A DNA stretch of 5,781 nucleotides. It comes from JBKHXU01 sp046565865 (GTDB lineage: Bacteria; Pseudomonadota; Gammaproteobacteria; Acidiferrobacterales; Sulfurifustaceae). Positions 1 to 5,627 of this stretch are shown in pieces. A program made the position numbers and the translations under genes. Positions within the stretch are counted from its first letter, which is position 1; each line of letters begins with the position of its first letter. The notes beneath the pieces were generated by a model. It saw only the letters and a program-made list of their open reading frames with translations, was not told the origin of the DNA and did not search any database. The DNA lies in assembly GCA_046565865.1 (NCBI GenBank), contig JBKHXU010000064.1:1-5781 (forward strand). Reading direction: 5' to 3'.

Positions 1-534
1 GCAATGTTTGCGGAACCCGTCGATGTCGAACGCGAACGCTGCCCCGGACGGCGTGATCACGCGCTGCGCCGGCAAATCGACGCGCAGCCGATAGCCCTCG
101 GTCGCCTGGCATTCCGCAAACAAGGTATCCATCGCCGCACGCGGCAGCACCACCGGTAGCAGGCCGTTCTTGAAACAGTTGTTGTAAAAAATATCGGCGA
201 AGCTCGGCGCGATCACCACGCGAAAACCGTAGTCGAGCAGCGCCCACGGTGCGTGCTCGCGCGACGAGCCGCAGCCAAAATTATCGCGCGCGAGCAGGAT
301 GCTGGCGCCGCGATAGCGCGGCTGATTGAGCACGAAGTCGGGATTGAGCCGGCGCCGGCTGTGGTCCATGCCCGGCTCGCCGGGATCGAGGTAGCGCCAA
401 TCGTCGAACAGATTCGGACCGAAGCCGGTGCGTTTGATCGACTTGAGATACTGCTTGGCGATGATCGCGTCGGTGTCGACGTTGGCGCGATCGAGTGGCG
501 CCACCAGCCCGTCGTGCACGTCAAACTTTTGCAT
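1..534 (-). CDS. leuD: 3-isopropylmalate dehydratase small subunit (LeuD), partial: C-terminus beyond the left edge
   Basis: LeuD is the small subunit of isopropylmalate isomerase. With LeuC it isomerises 2-isopropylmalate to 3-isopropylmalate, the second committed step of leucine synthesis, in the cytosol. Translating the minus strand from the ATG at 534-532 gives 178 open codons to the window edge, starting MQKFDVHDGLVAPLDRANVD. Family landmarks are the NVDTDAIIAKQYLKS segment (residues 18-32), the swivelling-domain motif GCGSSREHAPWAL (87-99), IAPSFADIFYNNCFKNG (108-124) and the late IDGFRKHC (171-178). The family is usually about 200-215 residues, so some 25-35 residues are missing off the left edge. 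The start is supported by a GGGAG ribosome-binding site five bases upstream, lying inside leuC. The gene overlaps the 3' end of leuC by 14 bases in another frame, which suggests translational coupling and balanced subunit production. The downstream gene, often leuB, is not visible. Identification is secure. Confidence 0.96.
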   Translation of the reverse strand, partial: MQKFDVHDGLVAPLDRANVDTDAIIAKQYLKSIKRTGFGPNLFDDWRYLDPGEPGMDHSRRRLNPDFVLNQPRYRGASILLARDNFGCGSSREHAPWALLDYGFRVVIAPSFADIFYNNCFKNGLLPVVLPRAAMDTLFAECQATEGYRLRVDLPAQRVITPSGAAFAFDIDGFRKHC

Positions 535-1945
535 GGCCGCTCCCGAGTTCGCGTACATCGATGAAGTGTCCGGCAATCGCCGCCGCCGCCGCCATCGCCG
601 GGCTCACGAGATGAGTGCGTCCACCCGCGCCTTGGCGACCCTCGAAGTTGCGATTCGAGGTCGAGGCGCAACGCTCACCCGGCGCCAATCGATCGGCATT
701 CATGGCGAGACACATCGAGCAACCCGGCTCGCGCCATTCGAAGCCGGCGTCTTTAAAGATCCGATCGAGTCCCTCGCGCTCGGCCTGGCGTTTCACTAGC
801 CCTGAGCCCGGCACCACCATCGCAAGCTTGACCGTCGGCGCCACGCGCCGGCCGGCGACCACCGCCGCGGCCGCGCGCAAATCTTCGATGCGCGAGTTCG
901 TGCACGAACCGATAAAAATTTTGTCGAGCCGGATGTCGCGGATCGGCGTGCCGGGCGCGAGCCCCATGTACTGCAACGCCCGCGCCTGTCCTTCGCGCTT
1001 GATCGCGTCCGTCTCGCGCGCCGGGTCCGGCACCGCGCCGTCGACCGGCACCACCATCTCCGGCGACGTGCCCCACGTGACTTGCGGTTTGATGTCGGCG
1101 GCGTTGAGCGTGACTTCGCGATCGAAGCGCGCGTCGGCGTCGCTGCGCAACTCGCGCCATGCCGCGACCGCCCGCTCCCACAGCTCGCCCTGCGGCGCGT
1201 ACGGCCGACCGCGGAAGTAGTCGATGGTCTTGGTGTCGACCGCGACCATGCCGGCGCGCGCGCCGGCCTCGATCGCCATGTTGCAGACCGTCATGCGCCC
1301 CTCGACCGACAGCGACTCGATCGCCGAACCGGCGAACTCGATGGCGTATCCGGTACCGCCCGCGGTCCCGATACGGCCGATGATGGCGAGCACAACGTCC
1401 TTCGCCGTTACGCCCGGCGCCAGTGCGCCGTCCACGCGCACACGCATGTTCTTCGATTTGCTCAAGATCAAACACTGCGTCGCCAACACATGCTCGACCT
1501 CGGAGGTGCCGATGCCGAACGCGAGCGCGCCGAACGCGCCGTGCGTCGAGGTGTGCGAGTCGCCGCACACGACGGTCATGCCGGGAAGTGTCGCGCCCTG
1601 CTCGGGGCCAATCACGTGCACGATGCCCTGGCGCGCGTCATCCATGCCGAACTCGGTGATGCCGAAGTCGCGGCAGTTCTGATCCAGCGTCTCGATCTGC
1701 AGCCGCGACACCGGATCCGCCACGCCGCCCGCGCGGTTGGTGGTCGGTACGTTGTGATCCGCGGTCGCGAGATTGGCCGCGACCCGCCACGGTCGCCGAC
1801 CCGCGAGGCGCAGCCCCTCGAACGCCTGCGGGCTCGTCACCTCCTGCACCAAATGCCGATCGATATAGATCAGGCACGTGCCATCAGGGTTTCGCCGCAC
1901 TACGTGGGCGTCCCATAGCTTGTCGTACAGGGTCTGCGCGGACAT
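521..1945 (-). CDS. leuC: 3-isopropylmalate dehydratase large subunit (LeuC)
   Basis: LeuC is the catalytic large subunit of isopropylmalate isomerase, an aconitase-family enzyme with a [4Fe-4S] cluster. It pairs with LeuD to convert 2-isopropylmalate to 3-isopropylmalate. The 474-residue product is complete, against about 466 in E. coli. Cluster ligands are visible as Cys348 in IGSCTNSRIEDLRAAA (345-360) and Cys409 and Cys412 in PGCSMCLAMN (407-416). Other aconitase-type signatures are YIDRHLVQEVTSPQAF (27-42), GDSHTSTHGAFGALAFGIGT (128-147), AGGTGY (195-200) and STSNRNFEGRQG (428-439). The start MSAQTLYDKLWDAHVV matches the usual family N-terminus, although no clear Shine-Dalgarno sequence precedes it. 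The few residues at the C-terminus beyond the E. coli length (GSGHAKV) are the part that overlaps leuD. It is the first gene of its unit, transcribed away from a LysR regulator across an 89-base gap. That gap is too short to hold the leucine-rich leader peptide and attenuator known from enteric leu operons. Confidence 0.98.
   Translation of the reverse strand: MSAQTLYDKLWDAHVVRRNPDGTCLIYIDRHLVQEVTSPQAFEGLRLAGRRPWRVAANLATADHNVPTTNRAGGVADPVSRLQIETLDQNCRDFGITEFGMDDARQGIVHVIGPEQGATLPGMTVVCGDSHTSTHGAFGALAFGIGTSEVEHVLATQCLILSKSKNMRVRVDGALAPGVTAKDVVLAIIGRIGTAGGTGYAIEFAGSAIESLSVEGRMTVCNMAIEAGARAGMVAVDTKTIDYFRGRPYAPQGELWERAVAAWRELRSDADARFDREVTLNAADIKPQVTWGTSPEMVVPVDGAVPDPARETDAIKREGQARALQYMGLAPGTPIRDIRLDKIFIGSCTNSRIEDLRAAAAVVAGRRVAPTVKLAMVVPGSGLVKRQAEREGLDRIFKDAGFEWREPGCSMCLAMNADRLAPGERCASTSNRNFEGRQGAGGRTHLVSPAMAAAAAIAGHFIDVRELGSGHAKV
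540..544 (-). promoter_or_regulatory. Shine-Dalgarno site for leuD inside the leuC coding region
   Basis: On the minus strand GGGAG lies five bases before the leuD ATG (534-532), within the last codons of leuC. It fixes the leuD start and lets ribosomes finishing leuC re-initiate across the 14-base overlap. The coupling is inferred. Confidence 0.6.
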
Positions 1946-2006
1946 GGGCGCAAGTGTACGCCGGGCTATTGATAACTCAAATTCATCTTTCTCATGTGAT
2001 ACATTC

Positions 2007-2019
2007 TTATTGGTTATAA
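2007..2019. promoter_or_regulatory. Candidate LysR-type binding box (T-N11-A)
   Basis: The sequence TTAT-TGGTT-ATAA is a perfect 4-base inverted repeat with T and A separated by 11 bases, the classical form of a LysR-family recognition box. It ends 15 bases before the regulator's ATG and overlaps the regulator's putative -10 element (TATAAC, 2015-2020), as expected for self-repression. Its centre is about 50 bases upstream of the putative leuC transcription start, a plausible place for an activator. Short AT-rich palindromes also occur by chance, so this is a reasoned candidate only. Confidence 0.45.
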
Positions 2020-2022
2020 CTA

Positions 2023-2027
2023 AAAGG
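2023..2027 (+). promoter_or_regulatory. Ribosome-binding site of the LysR-family gene
   Basis: AAAGG lies seven bases before the ATG at 2035. It supports this start over any internal ATG, and the resulting protein begins directly with a standard LysR winged-helix N-terminus. Confidence 0.5.
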
Positions 2028-2034
2028 CCGCCGA

Positions 2035-2904
2035 ATGGACGTCGCCGCCCTCCAAGCCTTCCTCGCCGTCGCCGAAACCGGCTCGTTTTCCGCTGGGGCC
2101 GAGCGGGTATTCCTGACCCAACCGGCTATCAGCAAGCGCATCGCCGGCCTCGAACGCGAATTGAACGCGCGCCTGTTCGATCGCCTCGGGCGCCGCGTGC
2201 AGCTCACCGAGACCGGCCACGCGCTCGCTGCCCGCGCCCGCGCGATCCTGAACGAGCTCACCGACGTGCGCCGCGCGCTCGCCAATCTCGCCGGCACCGT
2301 CGGCGGCGAACTGGCGCTCGCCACCAGCCATCACATCGGGCTGCATCGCATCCCCGAAGCTTTGAAGCGCTTCCACGCGCGTTATCCCGACGTGCGGCTC
2401 AATCTGCGCTTCATGGATTCGGAGGCGGCATGCGCCGCGGTACTGCAAGGCAAGCTCGAGCTCGCCGTCGTCACATTACCGCCGCACACGCAGCCGCAGC
2501 TGCGCGTCGAGCGCGTGTGGGACGATCCGCTCGATATCGTCATCGCCGCCACACATCCGTTGGCGAGCCGCGAAACCATCGATGTCAAAACGCTGCTCGC
2601 CGAGCCCGCGATCCTTCCCGGCAGCGGAACTTACACGCGCGAAATAATTTTGAAGGCGTTCGGCAAACATCGCGCCAACATTCAAGTCGGCATGACGACG
2701 AATTATCTTGAAGTTTTGAAAATGCTCGCGTCCATCGGTCTAGGATGGACCGCGTTGCCGCGCACGATGATTGACGGAAGCCTGAAAGTGGTCCAGATTA
2801 AGAATATGCGCATACGACGCGAGCTTGGCATCGTGACACACGCGCAACGCACCCTGTCGAACGCGGCGGAGACGATGGTAAAGATCGTGCGAGAGGTAGG
2901 ATGA
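2035..2904 (+). CDS. LysR-family transcriptional regulator, divergent from leuC
   Basis: This is a 289-residue DNA-binding regulator of normal LysR-family length. The N-terminal winged helix-turn-helix covers about residues 1-60: MDVAALQAFLAVAETGSFS, then the recognition region FLTQPAISKRIAGLERELNA (26-45), LFDRLGRRVQLTETG (47-61), and a linker helix to about residue 88. The effector-binding domain starts at GELALATSHHIGLHRIPEAL (91-110) and includes PGSGTYTREIILKAF (195-209) and IGLGWTALPR (234-243), in the style of the CysB/CysL group. It is transcribed away from leuC across 89 bases that contain a T-N11-A box, so leuCD is its likely target and it probably represses itself. The effector may be a leucine-pathway intermediate, but that is a guess. 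From memory, Pseudomonas also has an unnamed LysR gene beside leuC. Its stop codon overlaps the next start (ATGA). The last third, from about 2640, uses more AT-rich codons than the first. Confidence 0.93.
   Translation: MDVAALQAFLAVAETGSFSAGAERVFLTQPAISKRIAGLERELNARLFDRLGRRVQLTETGHALAARARAILNELTDVRRALANLAGTVGGELALATSHHIGLHRIPEALKRFHARYPDVRLNLRFMDSEAACAAVLQGKLELAVVTLPPHTQPQLRVERVWDDPLDIVIAATHPLASRETIDVKTLLAEPAILPGSGTYTREIILKAFGKHRANIQVGMTTNYLEVLKMLASIGLGWTALPRTMIDGSLKVVQIKNMRIRRELGIVTHAQRTLSNAAETMVKIVREVG
2892..2896 (+). promoter_or_regulatory. Ribosome-binding site of the 140-residue hypothetical gene
   Basis: AGAGG sits four bases before the ATG at 2901, inside the last codons of the LysR gene. 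It supports the ATG that overlaps the regulator's stop codon, and so supports the downstream reading frame being a real, coupled gene. Confidence 0.5.
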
Positions 2905-3323
2905 ATTTTCGCGAACTGTTGCAAAAGTTGGAAGCGCGCGTGGGCTATCACCAAGTCCCACTCAATCCCGCCGCGCGCAGTCTCAAAGATTTGTTCGAAT
3001 GCAGTCCGCTTCACCCGGAACTGATCGTACGCCTGGCGCAGGCGATCCACGCCGAGAACGGCTGCCGGAGTTTGAATGACCCGGTCTATCGTCACTCTAC
3101 CTTCGATGCCTTCGCCCCCATTCGTTTGCAAATTCTCAACGCCAAAAATACCGACATCGACACGTACCGTTTGATCGACGAACTCGCCACGGCGATCGAA
3201 CGCGCGTTTCGCGCGCCGCTCGACGCGGCGGAACCCGCTCTATTGCCAATCCCGATCCGCAAAACGGCGGAGATCATCCCGCTCGCGCCGCGTCGCGGCC
3301 GCAAACTCAAGATCGGGACTTAA
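2901..3323 (+). CDS. Hypothetical protein, 140 residues, coupled to the LysR regulator
   Basis: I do not recognise this protein. Its ATG overlaps the regulator's TGA in an ATGA arrangement and has an AGAGG ribosome-binding site, so it is probably translated with the regulator from the same mRNA. The product looks soluble and largely helical: no signal peptide or membrane segment is seen. Helix-like stretches are MNFRELLQKLEARVG (1-15), PELIVRLAQAIHAE (39-52) and YRLIDELATAIERAF (89-103). A proline-rich segment follows (EPALLPIPIRK, 111-121), and the tail is strongly basic (RRGRKLKIGT, 131-140), which could contact nucleic acid or another acidic surface. Two cysteines (34 and 55) do not form a recognisable metal motif. 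The 3' end runs 17 bases into the convergent transporter gene. Third codon positions are less GC-rich than in leuC or aroC. Coding status is likely; function is unknown, and a role linked to the regulator is only a guess from position. Confidence 0.75.
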   Translation: MNFRELLQKLEARVGYHQVPLNPAARSLKDLFECSPLHPELIVRLAQAIHAENGCRSLNDPVYRHSTFDAFAPIRLQILNAKNTDIDTYRLIDELATAIERAFRAPLDAAEPALLPIPIRKTAEIIPLAPRRGRKLKIGT

Positions 3324-4440
3324 TCCCGACGTACGCGATCGCGAACGCCATTGTCGCCGCCGCGGCCGCGACGCCATACGTTGCCGCCGCGCCCAACGTG
3401 TCCCACGCATAACCGCTGTACAAACTTCCTACCGCACCGCCGATGCCGAAGCTGACGCTGCCGTAAAGCGCCTGGCCCCGATGCTGATGGCGACCGGTGA
3501 AGAATCGATGCACCATCTGTATCGCCGACGCATGAAACGAACCGAAGGTGGCGCCGTGCAGTACCTGCGCCAGAATCAACACCGCGATGTGGTCGGGAAA
3601 AAATCCAATCAGCAGCCAGCGCACCATCGCGGCGCTGAAGCTTGCCAGCAACAACCCACGCAGCGGCCAACGGCGCATTAACCGCGGCATCAACAGAAAC
3701 ACGCCGATCTCGCTGACGACGCCGAACGCCCACAGCGCACCGATGGTGGTCTTGGCGTACGCGTGGCTCTCGAGGTAAATCGAATAGAACGTGTAGTACG
3801 GGCCGTGGCTCAACTGCATCAGCAAACATGCGGCGAGGAACACGCCGATCTCCGGGCGCCACAACGTTTTGCGCCAGGATTGCGGGGCGCCGGCGAGCGG
3901 CGGCACTTGCGACTCCGGCAGCAGCAAGCTGAATAGCCAAATACCGAGCATCAAGCTCAGCAACGCCGGCAACACCCACCACGGGCCGCGCGCCTCGATC
4001 ACCGCGCCGAGCGCGAGCACGGAGACAATAAAGCCGAGCGACCCCCACAGTCGCACGCGGCCGTACGCGCCCGGCTCGCGGCCGACATAATTCATGGTCG
4101 TGACTTCGAGCAGCGGCAGCGATGCGTTCCAGAAGAAACTGAACGCGAGCATCACCAGCGCCAGCCACCAGAAGCTGGTGCCGAAAAACACGCCGACGAA
4201 GGCGACGACGGTGAGCGCCGCCGCAAGTCGCACCACCTGCATGCGGCGCGCGCGGTGATCCGCCACCCACCCCCAAACATTGGGCGCGACGATGCGCGAG
4301 ACCATGAGCAGCGCCATCAACTGACCGATGGCGACCGCGTCGAAGCCGATGGAATGGAGATAGAGCGACCAGTACGGCGCCAGTACGCCGAGGGTCGCGA
4401 AGTAGAAAAAGTAAAATCCGGATAAGCGCCAGTAGGGCAT
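3307..4440 (-). CDS. MFS transporter, HcaT / PPP-like (MFS_1_like type)
   Basis: This is an inner-membrane secondary transporter of 377 residues, within the usual range for the family, with about 12 hydrophobic segments. The N-terminus MPYWRLSGFYFFYFATLGVL runs straight into the first membrane helix. A motif-A-like loop between helices 2 and 3 reads GWVADHRARR (57-66). Other segments typical of the 3-phenylpropionate permease (HcaT) and nucleoside-symporter-like group are RVRLWGSLGFI (128-138), SHGPYYTFYSIYLE (211-224), GALWAFGVVSEIGVF (234-248) and LHGATFGSFHASAI (294-307). A histidine-bearing loop, HRFFTGRHQH, follows (311-320). It starts 32 bases after aroC on the same strand, so the two are probably one transcript. 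From memory, Pseudomonas also has an MFS gene next to aroC. Names in this family often say phenylpropionate, but nothing here fixes the substrate; an aromatic or shikimate-pathway-related compound is a guess. No clear Shine-Dalgarno sequence precedes the ATG. Its last 17 bases overlap the convergent hypothetical gene. Confidence 0.9.
   Translation of the reverse strand: MPYWRLSGFYFFYFATLGVLAPYWSLYLHSIGFDAVAIGQLMALLMVSRIVAPNVWGWVADHRARRMQVVRLAAALTVVAFVGVFFGTSFWWLALVMLAFSFFWNASLPLLEVTTMNYVGREPGAYGRVRLWGSLGFIVSVLALGAVIEARGPWWVLPALLSLMLGIWLFSLLLPESQVPPLAGAPQSWRKTLWRPEIGVFLAACLLMQLSHGPYYTFYSIYLESHAYAKTTIGALWAFGVVSEIGVFLLMPRLMRRWPLRGLLLASFSAAMVRWLLIGFFPDHIAVLILAQVLHGATFGSFHASAIQMVHRFFTGRHQHRGQALYGSVSFGIGGAVGSLYSGYAWDTLGAAATYGVAAAAATMAFAIAYVGIKSRS
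3313..3329. repeat. Small inverted repeat at the convergent gene ends
   Basis: TCGGGA (3313-3318) and TCCCGA (3324-3329) are perfect 6-base arms around a 5-base loop, CTTAA, which contains the TAA stop of the plus-strand hypothetical gene. The same bases lie in the last codons of, and just before, the minus-strand transporter's end. No run of T follows on either strand, so it is not a convincing intrinsic terminator. It may stabilise mRNA ends or be chance. No other terminator is visible for either converging transcript. Confidence 0.35.
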
Positions 4441-4472
4441 GGCCTACGGCGTCGCGCCGAAATCCGCCACCG

Positions 4473-5576
4473 CTATTCGGGCGCGCGCGCGGGCACGATC
4501 GGCGTCGGGCTCTTTACGTCAGCGTTCTGCGCCCGATGTCGCAGCACGTGGTCCATCAGCACCAGCGCTACCATTGCCTCCGCAATCGGCGTCGCGCGGA
4601 TACCCACGCACGGATCGTGGCGTCCGGTGGTGGCGACCTCGACCGCCTCGCCGAGCGCGTTGATGGTGCGCCCGGGCAAACGGATGCTCGATGTCGGTTT
4701 GAGCGCCATGCTGACCACGATGTCCTGACCGGTGGAGATTCCGCCCAGGATGCCCCCCGCGTGATTACTCAAGAACCCGCGCGGCGTGATCTCGTCGCGA
4801 TGTTGCGTGCCCTTTTGCGTGACGCTGGCGAAACCGGCGCCAACCTCGACGCCTTTCACGGCGTTGATGCTCATCAGCGCGTACGCGAGCTCGGCATCCA
4901 AGCGATCGAACACCGGTTCGCCGATACCGACCGGCACGCCGCTCGCCACCACATTCACGCGCGCGCCGATCGAGTCGCCCTCTTTGCGCAGCGCGTCCAT
5001 GTATCGCTCGAGTTCCTCGACCCGCGACGCATCCGGACAGAAAAACGGATTGCGCTCGACCTCGTCCCAATCGACGAGCGTCAACGCGATCGGTCCAAGC
5101 TGCGCCAGGTAACCGCGAATCGCGACGCCATAGCGCTCGCGCAAGTACTTTTTCGCGATCGCACCCGCCGCCACGCGTAAGCTTGTCTCGCGTGCCGACG
5201 CGCGGCCGCCGCCGCGATAGTCGCGCAGGCCGTACTTCTGCTGGTAGGTGTAGTCGGCGTGGCCGGGACGGAATTTATCGACGATCTTGCCGTAGTCCTG
5301 CGAGCGCTGATCGGTGTTGTGGATCAAAAGCCCGATCGGCGTGCCGGTGGTGCGGCCCTCGAACACGCCGGAAATGATTTGAACCTCGTCGGCCTCGCGC
5401 CGCTGCGTTACGTGCCGCGATTTGCCCGGCTTGCGCCGGTCGAGGTCGGGTTGGATATCGGCCGCGGACAGCTCCATGCCCGGCGGGCAGCCGTCGACGA
5501 TGCAGGCGTACGCCGGCCCGTGGCTCTCGCCACAACTGGTCACGGTAAAAAGTTTGCCGAAAGTGTTGCCGGACAT
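4473..5576 (-). CDS. aroC: Chorismate synthase
   Basis: AroC converts 5-enolpyruvylshikimate 3-phosphate to chorismate, the last step of the shikimate pathway, using reduced FMN without net redox change. It is cytosolic and tetrameric in the family. The complete 367-residue product has a normal length and all main signatures: GESHGPA (16-22) with catalytic His19, RRKPGKSRHVTQRREADEV (47-65), RPGHADYTY (103-111) with catalytic His106, RGGGRASARET (121-131), GGILGGISTGQDIV (274-287) and GRHDPCVGIRATPIAEAM (318-335). The N-terminus MSGNTFGKLFTVTSCGESHG is the standard one, which fixes the start even though no good ribosome-binding site is visible upstream. It lies 51 bases after an outer-membrane-protein gene on the same strand, with no obvious promoter or terminator in that gap, and 32 bases before the MFS transporter. 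The C-terminal tail past residue 345 is variable in the family and looks unremarkable. Confidence 0.98.
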   Translation of the reverse strand: MSGNTFGKLFTVTSCGESHGPAYACIVDGCPPGMELSAADIQPDLDRRKPGKSRHVTQRREADEVQIISGVFEGRTTGTPIGLLIHNTDQRSQDYGKIVDKFRPGHADYTYQQKYGLRDYRGGGRASARETSLRVAAGAIAKKYLRERYGVAIRGYLAQLGPIALTLVDWDEVERNPFFCPDASRVEELERYMDALRKEGDSIGARVNVVASGVPVGIGEPVFDRLDAELAYALMSINAVKGVEVGAGFASVTQKGTQHRDEITPRGFLSNHAGGILGGISTGQDIVVSMALKPTSSIRLPGRTINALGEAVEVATTGRHDPCVGIRATPIAEAMVALVLMDHVLRHRAQNADVKSPTPIVPARAPE

Positions 5577-5627
5577 GGGCCGAATGGTAACGGCAAAGGC
5601 GCTGGCGCGCTACAAAGCGGCCGTGTG
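5577..5627 (-). other. Short gap between the MipA-like gene and aroC
   Basis: These 51 bases separate the stop codon of the upstream outer-membrane-protein gene from the aroC ATG. I see no convincing -35/-10 pair, no Shine-Dalgarno sequence near the aroC start, and no hairpin followed by T residues. Either aroC is read through from upstream or its promoter is too divergent to spot by eye. Confidence 0.4.

Larger units (their letters stand above)
1946..2034. promoter_or_regulatory. Divergent leuC / lysR promoter region
   Basis: This 89-base gap is the only markedly AT-rich stretch in the window, with the AT-rich core at about 1967-2025. It must hold the start signals of both leuC (minus) and the LysR gene (plus). 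Possible -10 elements are TATAAC at 2015-2020 for the regulator and TATCAA, reading the minus strand at 1974-1969, for leuC. Neither has a good -35 box at the right spacing, which is common for activator-dependent promoters. If the leuC -10 is right, its leader would be only about 15-20 bases. Three short inverted repeats are visible: TTGA-N4-TCAA (1969-1980), ATGT-N3-ACAT (1994-2004) and TTAT-N5-ATAA (2007-2019). The promoter positions are guesses from base patterns; that this is a shared control region follows firmly from the gene layout. Confidence 0.6.

Noticed and set aside
753..1568. Minus-strand open frame of 271 codons in another frame of leuC
   Set aside because: It is an arginine-, glycine- and alanine-rich frame shadow within leuC. 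All conserved aconitase motifs are in the leuC frame.
1082..1918. Plus-strand open frame of 278 codons opposite leuC
   Set aside because: It is fully antisense to the secure leuC gene. Its product is arginine-, alanine- and histidine-rich low-complexity sequence typical of shadow frames in GC-rich DNA, with no recognisable domain.
1946..2034. Possible leucine-rich leader peptide and attenuator ahead of leuC
   Set aside because: The gap is only 89 bases and shows no small leucine-rich frame on the minus strand and no pair of competing hairpins.
1878..2711. Plus-strand open frame of 277 codons across the promoter region and lysR
   Set aside because: It starts inside leuC and continues out of frame through the LysR gene. 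The translation is arginine- and proline-rich without motifs, whereas the LysR frame is a textbook match.
3353..3372. GC-rich self-complementary stretch resembling a hairpin just past the convergent gene ends
   Set aside because: It lies in alanine codons of the transporter's last helix, where GCN repeats create self-complementarity, and no T-run follows.
3320..4276. Minus-strand open frame of 318 codons overlapping the transporter
   Set aside because: It is an out-of-frame shadow of the MFS gene, without hydrophobic segments and with very high arginine and alanine content.
4536..5180. Plus-strand open frame of 214 codons opposite aroC
   Set aside because: It is antisense to the complete, well-conserved aroC and has a shadow-like histidine-, arginine- and alanine-rich composition.
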